From assembly GCA_031254535.1 (NCBI GenBank), contig JAIRUG010000021.1:1-15957 (forward strand): DNA of 15,957 nt, given 5' to 3'. Source of the DNA: Rickettsia sp. (GTDB taxonomy: Bacteria > Pseudomonadota > Alphaproteobacteria > Rickettsiales > Rickettsiaceae). This document shows, one piece after another, positions 1 through 7,012 of this stretch (positions within the stretch are counted from its first letter, which is position 1; each line of letters opens with the position of its first letter). Both the position numbers and the translations under genes were made by a program. The notes under the pieces were generated by a model. The model was not told the origin of the DNA, made no database searches, and saw only the letters and a program-made list of their open reading frames with translations.

Positions 1-84
1 AAATTGCAATCTTTTAAAAATATCAGAGTTGATGATTTTTTTTGTAATTTTTTAGACAAAAGATTTTGTTTCTTTTTTTTGAAA

Positions 85-434
85 TTAGAGCAAATTTTTA
101 TCTTTCAACGGTCCCTTTAAGGATACTTCGATATTAGCCGATGATAAAAATGTTAAAGTGATATAGCTACTACCTGTATGACTTTCGGAAGTATAATAGA
201 ATCAAGATTTTTTATAGTTTTTAGGGCTTTTTCAATACGAGTTGTAATCTCTTTTTCCATATAAAGAGCATCTGCCCCAGGATAGTGTGCATGTACTGTT
301 ATTATAGGAAACGAAATATCAGGAATACCCCTAATTTGTAGTTTAGTAAAAAATACAGCCCCTAAAATAACAATTACTAGACTCAGAACTGTTGCAAATA
401 CTGGACGCTTGATGCATATTTCACTTAAGTACAT
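85..434 (-). pseudogene. RND-family efflux pump, frameshifted N-terminal remnant
   Basis: The 93-residue open frame from 434 begins MYLSEICIKRPVFATVLS and continues with one hydrophobic helix and a PGADA-like segment. This is the N-terminal cytoplasmic helix, TM1 and start of the porter domain of AcrB/MdtB-type inner-membrane proton-drug antiporters, which are about 1000 residues long. The frame goes wrong after KNLDSI, near base 195-205. In another minus-strand frame the family sequence resumes as TSESHTGSSYITLTF and then LSSANIEVSLKG, ending at a TAA at 85-87. So a frameshift and then loss of the rest of the gene are visible directly. Bases 1-84 are A/T-rich with no recognisable continuation. 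It starts 11 bases after the glnP stop on the same strand. The product would not be functional. Which RND subfamily it came from cannot be told from this short piece. Confidence 0.88.
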
Positions 435-445
435 ATAAACAAATC

Positions 446-1105
446 CTACTCAACTCCAATTACCAGTTTTTTTTCAAGAATTCTCGCTAAATTACTAATA
501 ATTATTACCATAACATAATAACAAAGCCCTGCTATTAACAGAGGAGTAAAATAAGTATAATGTTCAAGCGATACTACCCGAGCTCTCTGCATTAGATCCA
601 TCTCACCGATCATTGATATAATCGCTGACTCTTTGATTAAGTTAACAAGCTCATTGACTAATGAAGGTAAAATATTTCTTATGGCTTGCGGCAAGATGAT
701 ATCTTTGAACATTAATCTCTCTGGTATGCCTAACGCCTCAGCTGCTTCAATCTGCCCCTTATCAACAGCATTAATTCCAGCTCTAATTATTTCCGAAACA
801 TATGCCCCTGAGTTTAATGAGAAAGCTATGGTACCTGCAGCAAAGACCCCAAGCTTAATACCGATTAAACCAGGCAAAGCAAAATAAATTATGCTAAGTT
901 GGATAAGTAGCGGTGTACCACGAAAAACAGATGTGTAGAAATTAGCAAAAAGTCTTAAGGCATGACTTTTACTTACCTTACAAATTGCTAGCAAAGTACC
1001 GATAATCAATCCTAATAACACCGAAACTATGCTATATTTCAGTGTTACTACCATCCCTTGCATAATAAAACATGCAGAAGGAAAATCAAGTAGTTGCTCA
1101 AACAT
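446..1105 (-). CDS. glnP: Polar amino acid (glutamine-type) ABC transporter permease
   Basis: A 219-residue inner-membrane permease of the His/Glu/Gln/Arg (HisM/GlnP) family, close to the usual family length. The N-terminal part has the typical GMVVTLKYSIVSVLLG entry helix, followed by FRGTPLLIQL near residues 61-70. The cytoplasmic EAA loop that docks on the ATPase is clear: EAAEALGIPE at about 120-129, followed by LPQAIRNILPSLVNELVNL. The protein would work with a GlnQ-type ATPase and a periplasmic binding protein, neither of which is in the window. Rickettsiales import host glutamine or glutamate, so the role fits the lifestyle. The exact substrate is inferred from family resemblance. The reading frame is intact. 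A GAGAG stretch 6 bases before the ATG may serve as ribosome binding site. The RND remnant follows 11 bases downstream. Confidence 0.9.
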   Translation of the reverse strand: MFEQLLDFPSACFIMQGMVVTLKYSIVSVLLGLIIGTLLAICKVSKSHALRLFANFYTSVFRGTPLLIQLSIIYFALPGLIGIKLGVFAAGTIAFSLNSGAYVSEIIRAGINAVDKGQIEAAEALGIPERLMFKDIILPQAIRNILPSLVNELVNLIKESAIISMIGEMDLMQRARVVSLEHYTYFTPLLIAGLCYYVMVIIISNLARILEKKLVIGVE

Positions 1106-1168
1106 CTAATACTCTCAAATCTCCTGAACTCATTTCAATACAGGAGATAATTAAATCTATATTCTATA

Positions 1169-1388
1169 CGTCATTGTGAGACCATGTAATGGTCGAAGCA
1201 ATCCATTTTTGGTCACTTTTATGGATTGCCGCGTCGCCGCTTTGCGGCTCCTAGCAATGACAATTGGGCTATATATACGTCATTGCGAGACCATATAATG
1301 GGCGAAGCAATCCATTTCTAACCATTTTCCTAGATTGCTTCGTCGACCTTACGGTCTCCTCGCTAATAAACGAACACCATTAGCTATA
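1169..1388. repeat. Degraded pair of palindromic elements (composite family, copy 0)
   Basis: Two roughly 95-bp palindromes lie side by side at about 1169-1262 and 1278-1372. Each starts with CGTCATTG(C/T)GAG, carries GCAATCCA and its complement in the middle and ends with a degraded complement of the start. In the first, small side hairpins are perfect: GACCAT/ATGGTC at 1180-1194 and GCCGC/GCGGC at 1236-1248. ATTAGCTATA at 1379-1388 resembles the outer end of the better preserved copies further right, but no matching left end is visible. I infer an older copy of the same composite element. It fills most of the spacer between glnP and queF. No gene is seen in this spacer. Confidence 0.75.
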
Positions 1389-1473
1389 ATTTACTTTTGC
1401 TCATATTTTTTCCACTAAAAACACCTTGTTATAAATATTATATATACAACAAATTAATGTTAGCACTAAGTAA

Positions 1474-2302
1474 TTATTGACGAATATGTCTTAAATTGCT
1501 AATTTTTGTAACATCTAACTTGCTACTAAGGCGTATAGGGTTAATATCTATGCCGCCACGTCTTGTATATCTGGCATAAACAGTTAATTCATCGGGAGCA
1601 CAAAACTTACTAATATCACAAAAATACGCTCAACACACTGTTCATGAAACTCATTATGATTACGAAATGACACCAAATATTTTAATAAAGAACTATGGTC
1701 AATTTTTCTGCCTCGATAACTAATCTGTATTGATGCCCAATCTGGCTGGCTAGTAACTAAACAATTTGATTTTAGCAAATTAGAATATAGCACCTCATCC
1801 ACGATCTTAGTATTATCTTCCAACAATTTTGGCAAGTTCTGGCTAATTTCAAAACTAGTAATTGTCACATCTAACCTATCGAGATTTATACCTGAAAAAG
1901 ACTGCATCCTAGTACCATCATACGACTCTACATCTTTTAGGGAAATTATTACAGCTGATTCAAATACTAGACTTAAGTCTTTGACAATTAATTCTTTTAC
2001 TTGATCTGAACTTTCAAACTTAGTGTTATTAAAAGAGTTTAAATAACACTTTAGTGACTTTGATTCTACAATATTAGGTGAATCGCTACTCACCATAAAT
2101 TCCAATATCCGTACCTCAGGTTTACCAGTTTGACTTAGCCAAGAGACCTCATAACAATTCCAAATATCAAAGCCATAAAAAGGCAAAGCACCTGCTATCT
2201 GTAATTGATCTCTAGTCAATTTACGGCTAATTGGGTGTAATAAACTATTGTCGTAGAAATCTAATATGCAATTTTCTTACCGAGTATAGTTTCAAAATCC
2301 AT
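1474..2302 (-). pseudogene. queF: NADPH-dependent 7-cyano-7-deazaguanine reductase with two frameshifts
   Basis: QueF reduces preQ0 to preQ1 in queuosine tRNA modification. The central frame (1584-2219) carries ESKSLKCYLNSFNN and LKSNCLVTSQPDW, which includes the catalytic Cys and Asp of the family. The real start appears to be the ATG at 2300-2302 (MDFETILGKKIAY), followed by a one-base loss at a T run near 2266. The sequence then resumes as LDFYDNSLLHPISRKLTRDQ. At the C-terminus the frame breaks after CVERIF, again at a T run near 1622-1626. It resumes as [19 protein letters not shown], then [11 protein letters not shown], and ends RHIRQ with TAA at 1474-1476. Restoring one base at each site gives 276 residues, a normal long-form (E. 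coli-type) QueF length. So either the gene died very recently or the two breaks are homopolymer sequencing errors. A composite repeat element lies 17 bases upstream of the start. Confidence 0.9.
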
Positions 2303-2319
2303 TTTATTTTATCTCCGTT

Positions 2320-2580
2320 TATAGCTAACCCGATTAGCATTACTTTATACGTCATTGCGAGGAGCGAGTTAGGTCGACGAAGCAATCCATATACAGGCTT
2401 CATGGATTGCCACGCTCACGTACGTTCGCTCGCAATGACGGTGTGTACACCTCAACGTCATTGCGAGGAGCTACTTTAGTAGCGACGAAGCAATCCATTT
2501 CTAATCATTTTCCTGGATTGTTTCGTCGACCCCTTACGGTCTCCTCGCAATGACGATAAATACTAACCGGGTATGCTAGA
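2320..2580. repeat. Composite palindromic element, copy 1
   Basis: The left end TATAGCTAACCCGATTAGCA (2320-2339) is matched by an imperfect inverted copy at 2558-2580 (17 of 23 positions). Inside are two palindromes. The first (2350-2440) runs from CGTCATTGCGAGGAGC to GCTCGCAATGACG with GCAATCCAT/ATGGATTGC in the centre. The second (2456-2555) has the same ends and side hairpins GCTACT/AGTAGC at 2470-2483 and GACC/GGTC at 2528-2541. Layout and sequence match the copy at 5631-5884. It lies between the stop of the small membrane protein gene (2586) and the queF start (2302). It resembles the palindromic repeats known to be abundant in Rickettsia genomes. I cannot assign it to a named class. Confidence 0.88.
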
Positions 2581-2585
2581 CAAGT

Positions 2586-2942
2586 CTATTTTATCCAGTA
2601 AGTCATGTAGTTCGGATGTTCTATACCATTTAATAAATATTTGAAACCCATAGCAATTCTTAATATAAACCAAACCAACAAACATATATACAATACAGAA
2701 CCAATTAGCATTATAGTGGTTATTATAGATATCATCATACCAACGAATCCTATCCAGAAAGTACGCCATATAAAAATATAATGACTAGCTAAATATTTAT
2801 TTTTAATATCCTTGTTAATATATGCAAAAACTGCTCCAATAATAGGTAATAACGGTGCAACTATTCCACACAAAAATAATACATAAATTACTACAAGATT
2901 AGTTCTTCCTGCTGCTATATATTTCTTAATTTCTTTATCCAT
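2586..2942 (-). CDS. Small multi-pass membrane protein, COG3671/DUF4870-like
   Basis: About 118 residues with three to four hydrophobic segments. The middle carries LASHYIFIWRTFWIG, which resembles the conserved ASHY...RTFWIG signature of an uncharacterised proteobacterial membrane family (COG3671, related to DUF4870). The function of this family is unknown. An ATG at 2946-2948 is also in frame. I prefer the ATG at 2940-2942 because GAAGAG then sits 6 bases upstream, whereas it directly abuts the other one. The gene begins 12-18 bases after the acnA stop on the same strand, so it is probably co-transcribed with acnA. This adjacency does not by itself show a functional link. The composite repeat element begins 5 bases after its stop codon. 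Confidence 0.72.
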   Translation of the reverse strand: MDKEIKKYIAAGRTNLVVIYVLFLCGIVAPLLPIIGAVFAYINKDIKNKYLASHYIFIWRTFWIGFVGMMISIITTIMLIGSVLYICLLVWFILRIAMGFKYLLNGIEHPNYMTYWIK

Positions 2943-2960
2943 TTTCATCTCTTCAACTTT

Positions 2961-5609
2961 TTAACTACTAAAATTCTTAACCACTAAGTGCATTATACTA
3001 CCATATTTTATATAATCTATCTCATTATCCGTAAAAACTTGTAATATTACGTCGATAGTTTCAACTATACCACTTTTTCTCCTTATAACACAACTAAGTT
3101 GTTGATAAGGTTCTACTTTATTACTCAAGCCTGTAATCGTGACATATTCAGAACCATCAAATTTTAAATCACTTACTGTAGAAGAAGTGAGCACAAGCGG
3201 TAAAACACCCATGCCAACTAGATTTGACCGATGAATTCTTTCAAAACTTTCAGCAATTACCGCTTTTATTCCCAGTAAACTAGTACCTTTTGCTGCCCAA
3301 TCTCTTGACGACCCAGAGCCATATTCTTTACCTGCGAAAATTACTAAAGGAATAGAATGTGCTTTATAATCCTGAGCTGCATCATAAATACTCATTTGTT
3401 GACCATCTAGTTGGTTTATAGTGATACCACCTTCAATTCCTGGACACATGGCATTTTTAATCCTATTATTGGCAAAAGTACCACGCATCATTACCTGATG
3501 ATTACCACGCCGTGATCCATAAGAATTAAAATCTGCCGGTAAAATACCATGCTCGGTTAAATATTTAGCAGCAGGACTTGTTTTACTAATATTTCCGGCT
3601 GGAGATATATGGTCAGTAGTAATAGAATTACCAAAAATAGCTAATATTCTAGCAGATTCTATATCACGCAAACCACTGGATATATGTTCGATAGATTCAA
3701 AATAAGGAGGATTATTAACATAAGTACTATCTTTATTCCAATTATAAGTATCGCTTCTAGTTACCTTAATATCTTGCCACTGTTGATCACCTAAAAATAT
3801 ATCACTATATTTATCCTTGAACATTTTACAGTTAATAGATTCATCAATTAATTTCTTTATCTCTTGTTGAGTAGGCCAAATATCCTTAAGATATACATCT
3901 TTACCATTGTGACTTTTTCCTATCGTATCAGTCTCAAGATTAATGTTGATAGTACCTGCAATAGCATAAGCAACGACTAACGGGGGAGAGGCAAGATAAC
4001 TAGCTATAGTTAGAGGATGCACCCTACCCTCAAAGTTTCTGTTACCAGATAACACCGAAACGGCAACAAGATTGTTTTTGGCAATAGTTTCTTCTATTTC
4101 CGGCATCAGCGGACCAGAATTGCCGATACAAGTAGTACAACCATAGCCGACAAGATTAAATCCTAAATCATTGAGATACTGATCAAGCCCACTTTCTTTC
4201 AAATATTCCATTACTACTTTTGAACCAGGTGCTAATGAGGTTTTAACCCATGGTTTTTTCATTAGTCCAAGTTCTACTGCTTTCTTAGCCAGCAGGCCTA
4301 CACCAATCATTACATTAGGATTCGAAGTATTGGTACAGCTAGTAATTGCCGCTATTACTACGTCACCATGACCTATAGCATATTCATCAATAATAGGGTA
4401 TTTTTTATCAATATTAACGTCACCTTTAGTTAGGGAAGTTAGTTCCGTTTTAAAATTACTAGCAGCATTTTTTAGGTTAACCCTATCTTGTGGACGTCTT
4501 GGTCCCGCTAAGGAAGATTCTAGAGTAGATAAATCCAGCTCTAATGTGTCAGTGTACTCTGGGGTAACTATTGGCTCATACCATAATGACTGCATTTTGG
4601 CATATTGTTCTACTAATTTTATGCGATTCGGATCTCTAGCTGTCAAATTAAGATATTTTATGGTCTCATTGTCAATTGGAAAAAAGCCACAAGTAGCACC
4701 ATATTCAGGTGCCATATTTGATATGGTTGCCCTATCTGCCAATGTCAGCGAATCTAGCCCATCTCCATAAAATTCGACAAATTTGCCTACAACATTTTTC
4801 TTTCGTAGCATTTGGGTAACGGTTAGCACCAAATCTGTAGCGGTAATCATCCCATTTAAAGCACCACTCAATTTAAAGCCAATTACTTCAGGCATAATCA
4901 TTGATAGAGGTTGACCAAGCATTGCCGCCTCAGCCTCAATCCCCCCTACTCCCCAACCAAGAACTGCTAGACTATTAATCATCGTAGTATGACTATCTGT
5001 GCCAACCAATGTGTCCGGATAAACAAAAGTCATACCATTCTCTTGTTTAGTCCACACAACATTAGCTAAATATTCCAAATTAACCTGATGACAAATTCCT
5101 GTTCCTGGCGGCACTACTTTAAAATTATCAAATGTTTCTTGCCCCCATTTCAAAAATTCATAACGCTCTATATTCCGCCCTACTTCCATTGTGACATTTT
5201 TAGCAAAAGCCTCACTTGTTCCATAATAATCAACTTGTATAGAATGATCTATCACCAGATCAACAGGTATCAAAGGATTAATCTTTAATGGATTCCCCCC
5301 TAGTTTTTTCATAGCATCACGCATAGCAGCTAAATCAACAATAGCTGGAACGCCAGTAAAATCCTGCATCAACACTCTAGCCGGCATAAACGGTATTTCA
5401 ACCTCGGATTTCCTTGCCTTAAGCCATCCTTTAAATAGTAGCAACTTTTCTTGACCTGCAGTTAGACGCAGAACATTTTCAAATAATATCCTTAAGCTAT
5501 AAGGTAGACGCTTTAACTCAAGACCAACATCATTTGCTGCTTTATTTATGTCAAAAATTTTATAAAGATTATTTCCAACAGATATTTCTTTAAGATAATC
5601 AGAATTCAT
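2961..5609 (-). CDS. acnA: Aconitate hydratase A
   Basis: Aconitase isomerises citrate to isocitrate in the TCA cycle, in the cytoplasm. The protein from the chosen start has 882 residues, the normal length of bacterial AcnA/IRP1-type enzymes. The three cysteines that hold the [4Fe-4S] cluster are present: TSCTNTSNP (C425) and GYGCTTCIGN (C491 and C494), with the same 66 and 3 residue spacing as in E. coli AcnA. The swivel domain near the C-terminus carries GSRRGNHQVMMRGTF, GSGSSRDWAAKG and ESFERIHRSNLVGMG. The start is the ATG at 5607-5609 (MNSDYLKEISVGN), which has GAGGG nine to ten bases upstream and lines up with the family N-terminus. The frame stays open for 36 further codons up to 5717, but these are encoded largely by the repeat element and are hydrophobic. 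The gene looks intact and heads a likely two-gene unit with the small membrane protein. Confidence 0.97.
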   Translation of the reverse strand: MNSDYLKEISVGNNLYKIFDINKAANDVGLELKRLPYSLRILFENVLRLTAGQEKLLLFKGWLKARKSEVEIPFMPARVLMQDFTGVPAIVDLAAMRDAMKKLGGNPLKINPLIPVDLVIDHSIQVDYYGTSEAFAKNVTMEVGRNIERYEFLKWGQETFDNFKVVPPGTGICHQVNLEYLANVVWTKQENGMTFVYPDTLVGTDSHTTMINSLAVLGWGVGGIEAEAAMLGQPLSMIMPEVIGFKLSGALNGMITATDLVLTVTQMLRKKNVVGKFVEFYGDGLDSLTLADRATISNMAPEYGATCGFFPIDNETIKYLNLTARDPNRIKLVEQYAKMQSLWYEPIVTPEYTDTLELDLSTLESSLAGPRRPQDRVNLKNAASNFKTELTSLTKGDVNIDKKYPIIDEYAIGHGDVVIAAITSCTNTSNPNVMIGVGLLAKKAVELGLMKKPWVKTSLAPGSKVVMEYLKESGLDQYLNDLGFNLVGYGCTTCIGNSGPLMPEIEETIAKNNLVAVSVLSGNRNFEGRVHPLTIASYLASPPLVVAYAIAGTININLETDTIGKSHNGKDVYLKDIWPTQQEIKKLIDESINCKMFKDKYSDIFLGDQQWQDIKVTRSDTYNWNKDSTYVNNPPYFESIEHISSGLRDIESARILAIFGNSITTDHISPAGNISKTSPAAKYLTEHGILPADFNSYGSRRGNHQVMMRGTFANNRIKNAMCPGIEGGITINQLDGQQMSIYDAAQDYKAHSIPLVIFAGKEYGSGSSRDWAAKGTSLLGIKAVIAESFERIHRSNLVGMGVLPLVLTSSTVSDLKFDGSEYVTITGLSNKVEPYQQLSCVIRRKSGIVETIDVILQVFTDNEIDYIKYGSIMHLVVKNFSS

Positions 5610-5630
5610 GCTAGCTACCCTCATTTGTTT

Positions 5631-5884
5631 TATAGCTAACCCGACTAGCATTACTTTATACGTCATTGCGAGGAGCCACTTTAGTGGCAACGAAGCAATC
5701 CATATGATAAGCTTCATGGATTGCCATGCTCACGTACGTTCGCTCGCAATGACGTATATGCACCCCAATCGTCATTGCGAGGAGGCGTAAGCCTCCGAAG
5801 CAATCCATTTCTCATTTTTTTGAATTGCCAGACCTACTTGCATGGTCTCGCAATAACTAAGTAATGCTAGTCGGGTTAGCTATA
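5631..5884. repeat. Composite palindromic element, copy 2, with perfect 24-bp terminal inverted repeats
   Basis: Bases 5631-5654 are the exact reverse complement of 5861-5884 (ends TATAGCTAACCCGACTAGCA...), and both ends finish in TA. Inside are two palindromes at 5661-5754 and about 5770-5857. Side hairpins are perfect at 5675-5688 (GCCACT/AGTGGC) and 5781-5796 (GGAGGC/GCCTCC). The whole element is a homologue of the copy at 2320-2580, with the same order of parts and similar spacer. It lies 21 bases upstream of the acnA start codon. It therefore separates acnA from whatever promoter it originally had. No transposase gene is inside, so this is a non-autonomous, MITE-like repeat by structure. 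Confidence 0.92.
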
Positions 5885-5904
5885 ATCATTAAACTTTTAT
5901 TTTG

Positions 5905-5933
5905 AGTATACACTAAAAATATCTACCACTAAG
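5905..5933 (-). promoter_or_regulatory. Possible displaced acnA promoter
   Basis: On the minus strand, just beyond the outer end of the composite element, a TATACT (5910 down to 5905) could serve as a -10 box. The -35 region upstream of it matches the consensus poorly. If it is used, the acnA transcript would start with a leader of almost 300 bases that contains the whole folded element. This is inference from position and a short motif only. Confidence 0.3.
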
Positions 5934-5976
5934 CTTTTCATTCAATTTAACTTAAAAAAATAAATATTTAACTAGA

Positions 5977-6082
5977 AAACGTCATTGCGAGGAGCGACGA
6001 TAGTAGCGACTAAGCAATCCAGGAAAGTAACCAAAAATGGATTGCTTAGTCGCTACTATCGTCGCTCCTCGCAATGACGTTT
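5977..6082. repeat. Perfect 45-bp inverted repeat (palindromic element)
   Basis: Bases 5977-6021 and 6038-6082 are exact reverse complements over 45 bp, with a 16-base loop. The ends are the family ends (CGTCATTGCGAGGAGCGACG) and the inner edge is AGCAATCCA. Unlike its relatives in the composite elements it has no separate side hairpins but forms one uninterrupted stem. Perfect pairing implies recent formation or repair by copying of one arm. It lies upstream of the plus-strand membrane protein gene and beyond the acnA leader. It could act as a bidirectional terminator, but it lacks a T tract. Confidence 0.95.
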
Positions 6083-6094
6083 GGGTTGCATATA

Positions 6095-6133
6095 CGCTAT
6101 TAGCGAGCGAACATACGTGAGCGTGGCAATCCA
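6095..6133. repeat. Half palindromic element
   Basis: CGCTATTAGCGAGCGAACAT followed by ACGTGAGCGTGGCAATCCA matches the reverse complement of the right half of the first palindrome in both composite elements. Its partner arm is absent. It is a truncated copy placed directly next to the perfect palindrome. Together with 5631-6082 it fills most of the 672-base spacer between acnA and the next gene. The rest of that spacer is A/T-rich with only promoter-like motifs. Confidence 0.75.
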
Positions 6134-6178
6134 CTATTCATTGGATGTTATTTTTTTAGGCAATTTTAAAATTAAGTC

Positions 6179-6207
6179 TTGACTTCTCTATAAAAAATCT
6201 ATCTTAT
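6179..6207 (+). promoter_or_regulatory. Candidate promoter of the 6282-6956 gene
   Basis: TTGACT (6179-6184) and TCTTAT (6202-6207) are separated by 17 bases, a sigma-70-like pair with a good -35 and a weaker -10. Shortly downstream, AGATAGT (6214-6220) and ACTATCT (6229-6235) form a perfect 7-bp inverted repeat with an 8-base loop, which could be an operator or a leader hairpin. A plausible ribosome site, AGGA at 6268-6271, precedes the ATG by ten bases. Confidence 0.5.
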
Positions 6208-6281
6208 CAGTTTAGATAGTTTATTTTAACTATCTGTTAGATTAAATGTTAATTAATACACTAAAATAGGAAATAATTTTT

Positions 6282-6956
6282 ATGAAAATTTTCTCTAGTC
6301 CTGCTGTACCAGTATTTCTACTTGCTACTTCAGCCTTACGTCATGCCGTTAATTCCTTTCCTATAGAAAGCAGCACTAGTGTGATCCCTAGTGACGATTC
6401 TTCTACTAACCTAGAGGGCCATATACTCTCAACTAACTATGGAGGAGGTTACCTTTTGAACAATTCTGTAGAAACATTGGACAATTTTTCAAAAGAATTG
6501 AACTACTCTTTAGCTGTATCGCAGAAAATATACGAAGAAGATCCATTTTCAAACACATTGGATGACTATTCTTTTGAACCATTGGACAATCTTCCTGAAT
6601 GGAAGGAGTATGATGCAAAATATCCCCATTTAACCACATTTGAGGAAACTACTATTACATCTGAGGCAAGTTCTATTGCTACATCTGAGGAAACTCCTAC
6701 CACTATACCTGAGACAACATCTACTATTACAGCACCATCTCAAGAGCAAACCACTAGTCAAGGGTGGTGGCCATATTTGTCATATCCTATAGCTTTCGTA
6801 GGGTTAGCTATACTAGGTGCTGCCGCTACTATGTTCACCAAAAATAAGTCTTGTAGTAATGGAGTACAAAGAGAGTCAAATGAAGAGATAGATACGTTTG
6901 ATTTGTCAAATTTTTTAAAACCTGTAAGCAATGATACATTAAAATTTGATAATTGA
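6282..6956 (+). CDS. Unrecognised single-pass membrane protein with Ser/Thr-rich stalk
   Basis: I do not recognise a family. The 224-residue protein starts with a short basic and hydrophobic stretch (MKIFSSPAVPVFLLATSALR) that looks like an export signal. The exported part is rich in Ser, Thr, Asn and acidic residues. Residues 118-160 form a low-complexity stalk of TSEE/TTIPETT-like units rich in Thr, Ser, Glu and Pro. A clear membrane helix follows (about 167-185, PYLSYPIAFVGLAILGAAAT). The last 40 residues are a hydrophilic, probably cytoplasmic tail. The design is like a type I surface protein with an extended stalk, unusual for a bacterial inner-membrane protein. A short DNA repeat (ATTGGACAAT, near 6475 and 6583) recurs within the exported part. 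The codon use and A/T content look like those of the neighbours. It has its own candidate promoter, and ccmA follows 56 bases later. Confidence 0.7.
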   Translation: MKIFSSPAVPVFLLATSALRHAVNSFPIESSTSVIPSDDSSTNLEGHILSTNYGGGYLLNNSVETLDNFSKELNYSLAVSQKIYEEDPFSNTLDDYSFEPLDNLPEWKEYDAKYPHLTTFEETTITSEASSIATSEETPTTIPETTSTITAPSQEQTTSQGWWPYLSYPIAFVGLAILGAAATMFTKNKSCSNGVQRESNEEIDTFDLSNFLKPVSNDTLKFDN

Positions 6957-6984
6957 TGTAGCACTTATGGATGTAACACTTATG
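6955..6984 (+). repeat. 15-bp tandem duplication at the stop codon
   Basis: GATGTAGCACTTATG (6955-6969) is followed at once by GATGTAACACTTATG (6970-6984), two direct copies with one mismatch. The first copy overlaps the TGA stop of the membrane protein gene. It is probably a small slippage duplication in the spacer before ccmA. Confidence 0.85.
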
Positions 6985-7012
6985 GCGGAGTTTACAGAGG
7001 GTACAATCATAA

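Noticed and set aside
1169-1262. Cloverleaf-like palindrome as a possible tRNA gene
   Set aside because: The main stem is much longer than an acceptor stem, and there is no T-loop or anticodon arm of normal geometry. It recurs many times with variable arms. No tRNA gene was recognised in the window.
2231-2479. Plus-strand frame of 82 residues through the composite element
   Set aside because: The frame is produced by the palindromic repeats themselves. The same peptide pieces (NPISITLYVIARS, DCHAHVRSLAMT) recur in the frame at 5608-5790 for the same reason.
2563-2769. 68-residue minus-strand frame overlapping the small membrane protein gene
   Set aside because: It lies in another frame of the better supported 2586-2942 gene, runs into the repeat element, and has no family features.
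5608-5790. Plus-strand frame of 60 residues through copy 2 of the element
   Set aside because: Repeat-encoded, no ribosome site, opposite to the acnA start region.
5631-6133. Cluster of repeated palindromes as a CRISPR array
   Set aside because: The repeats are of unequal length, are themselves long palindromes, have no regular unique spacers, and no cas genes are nearby.
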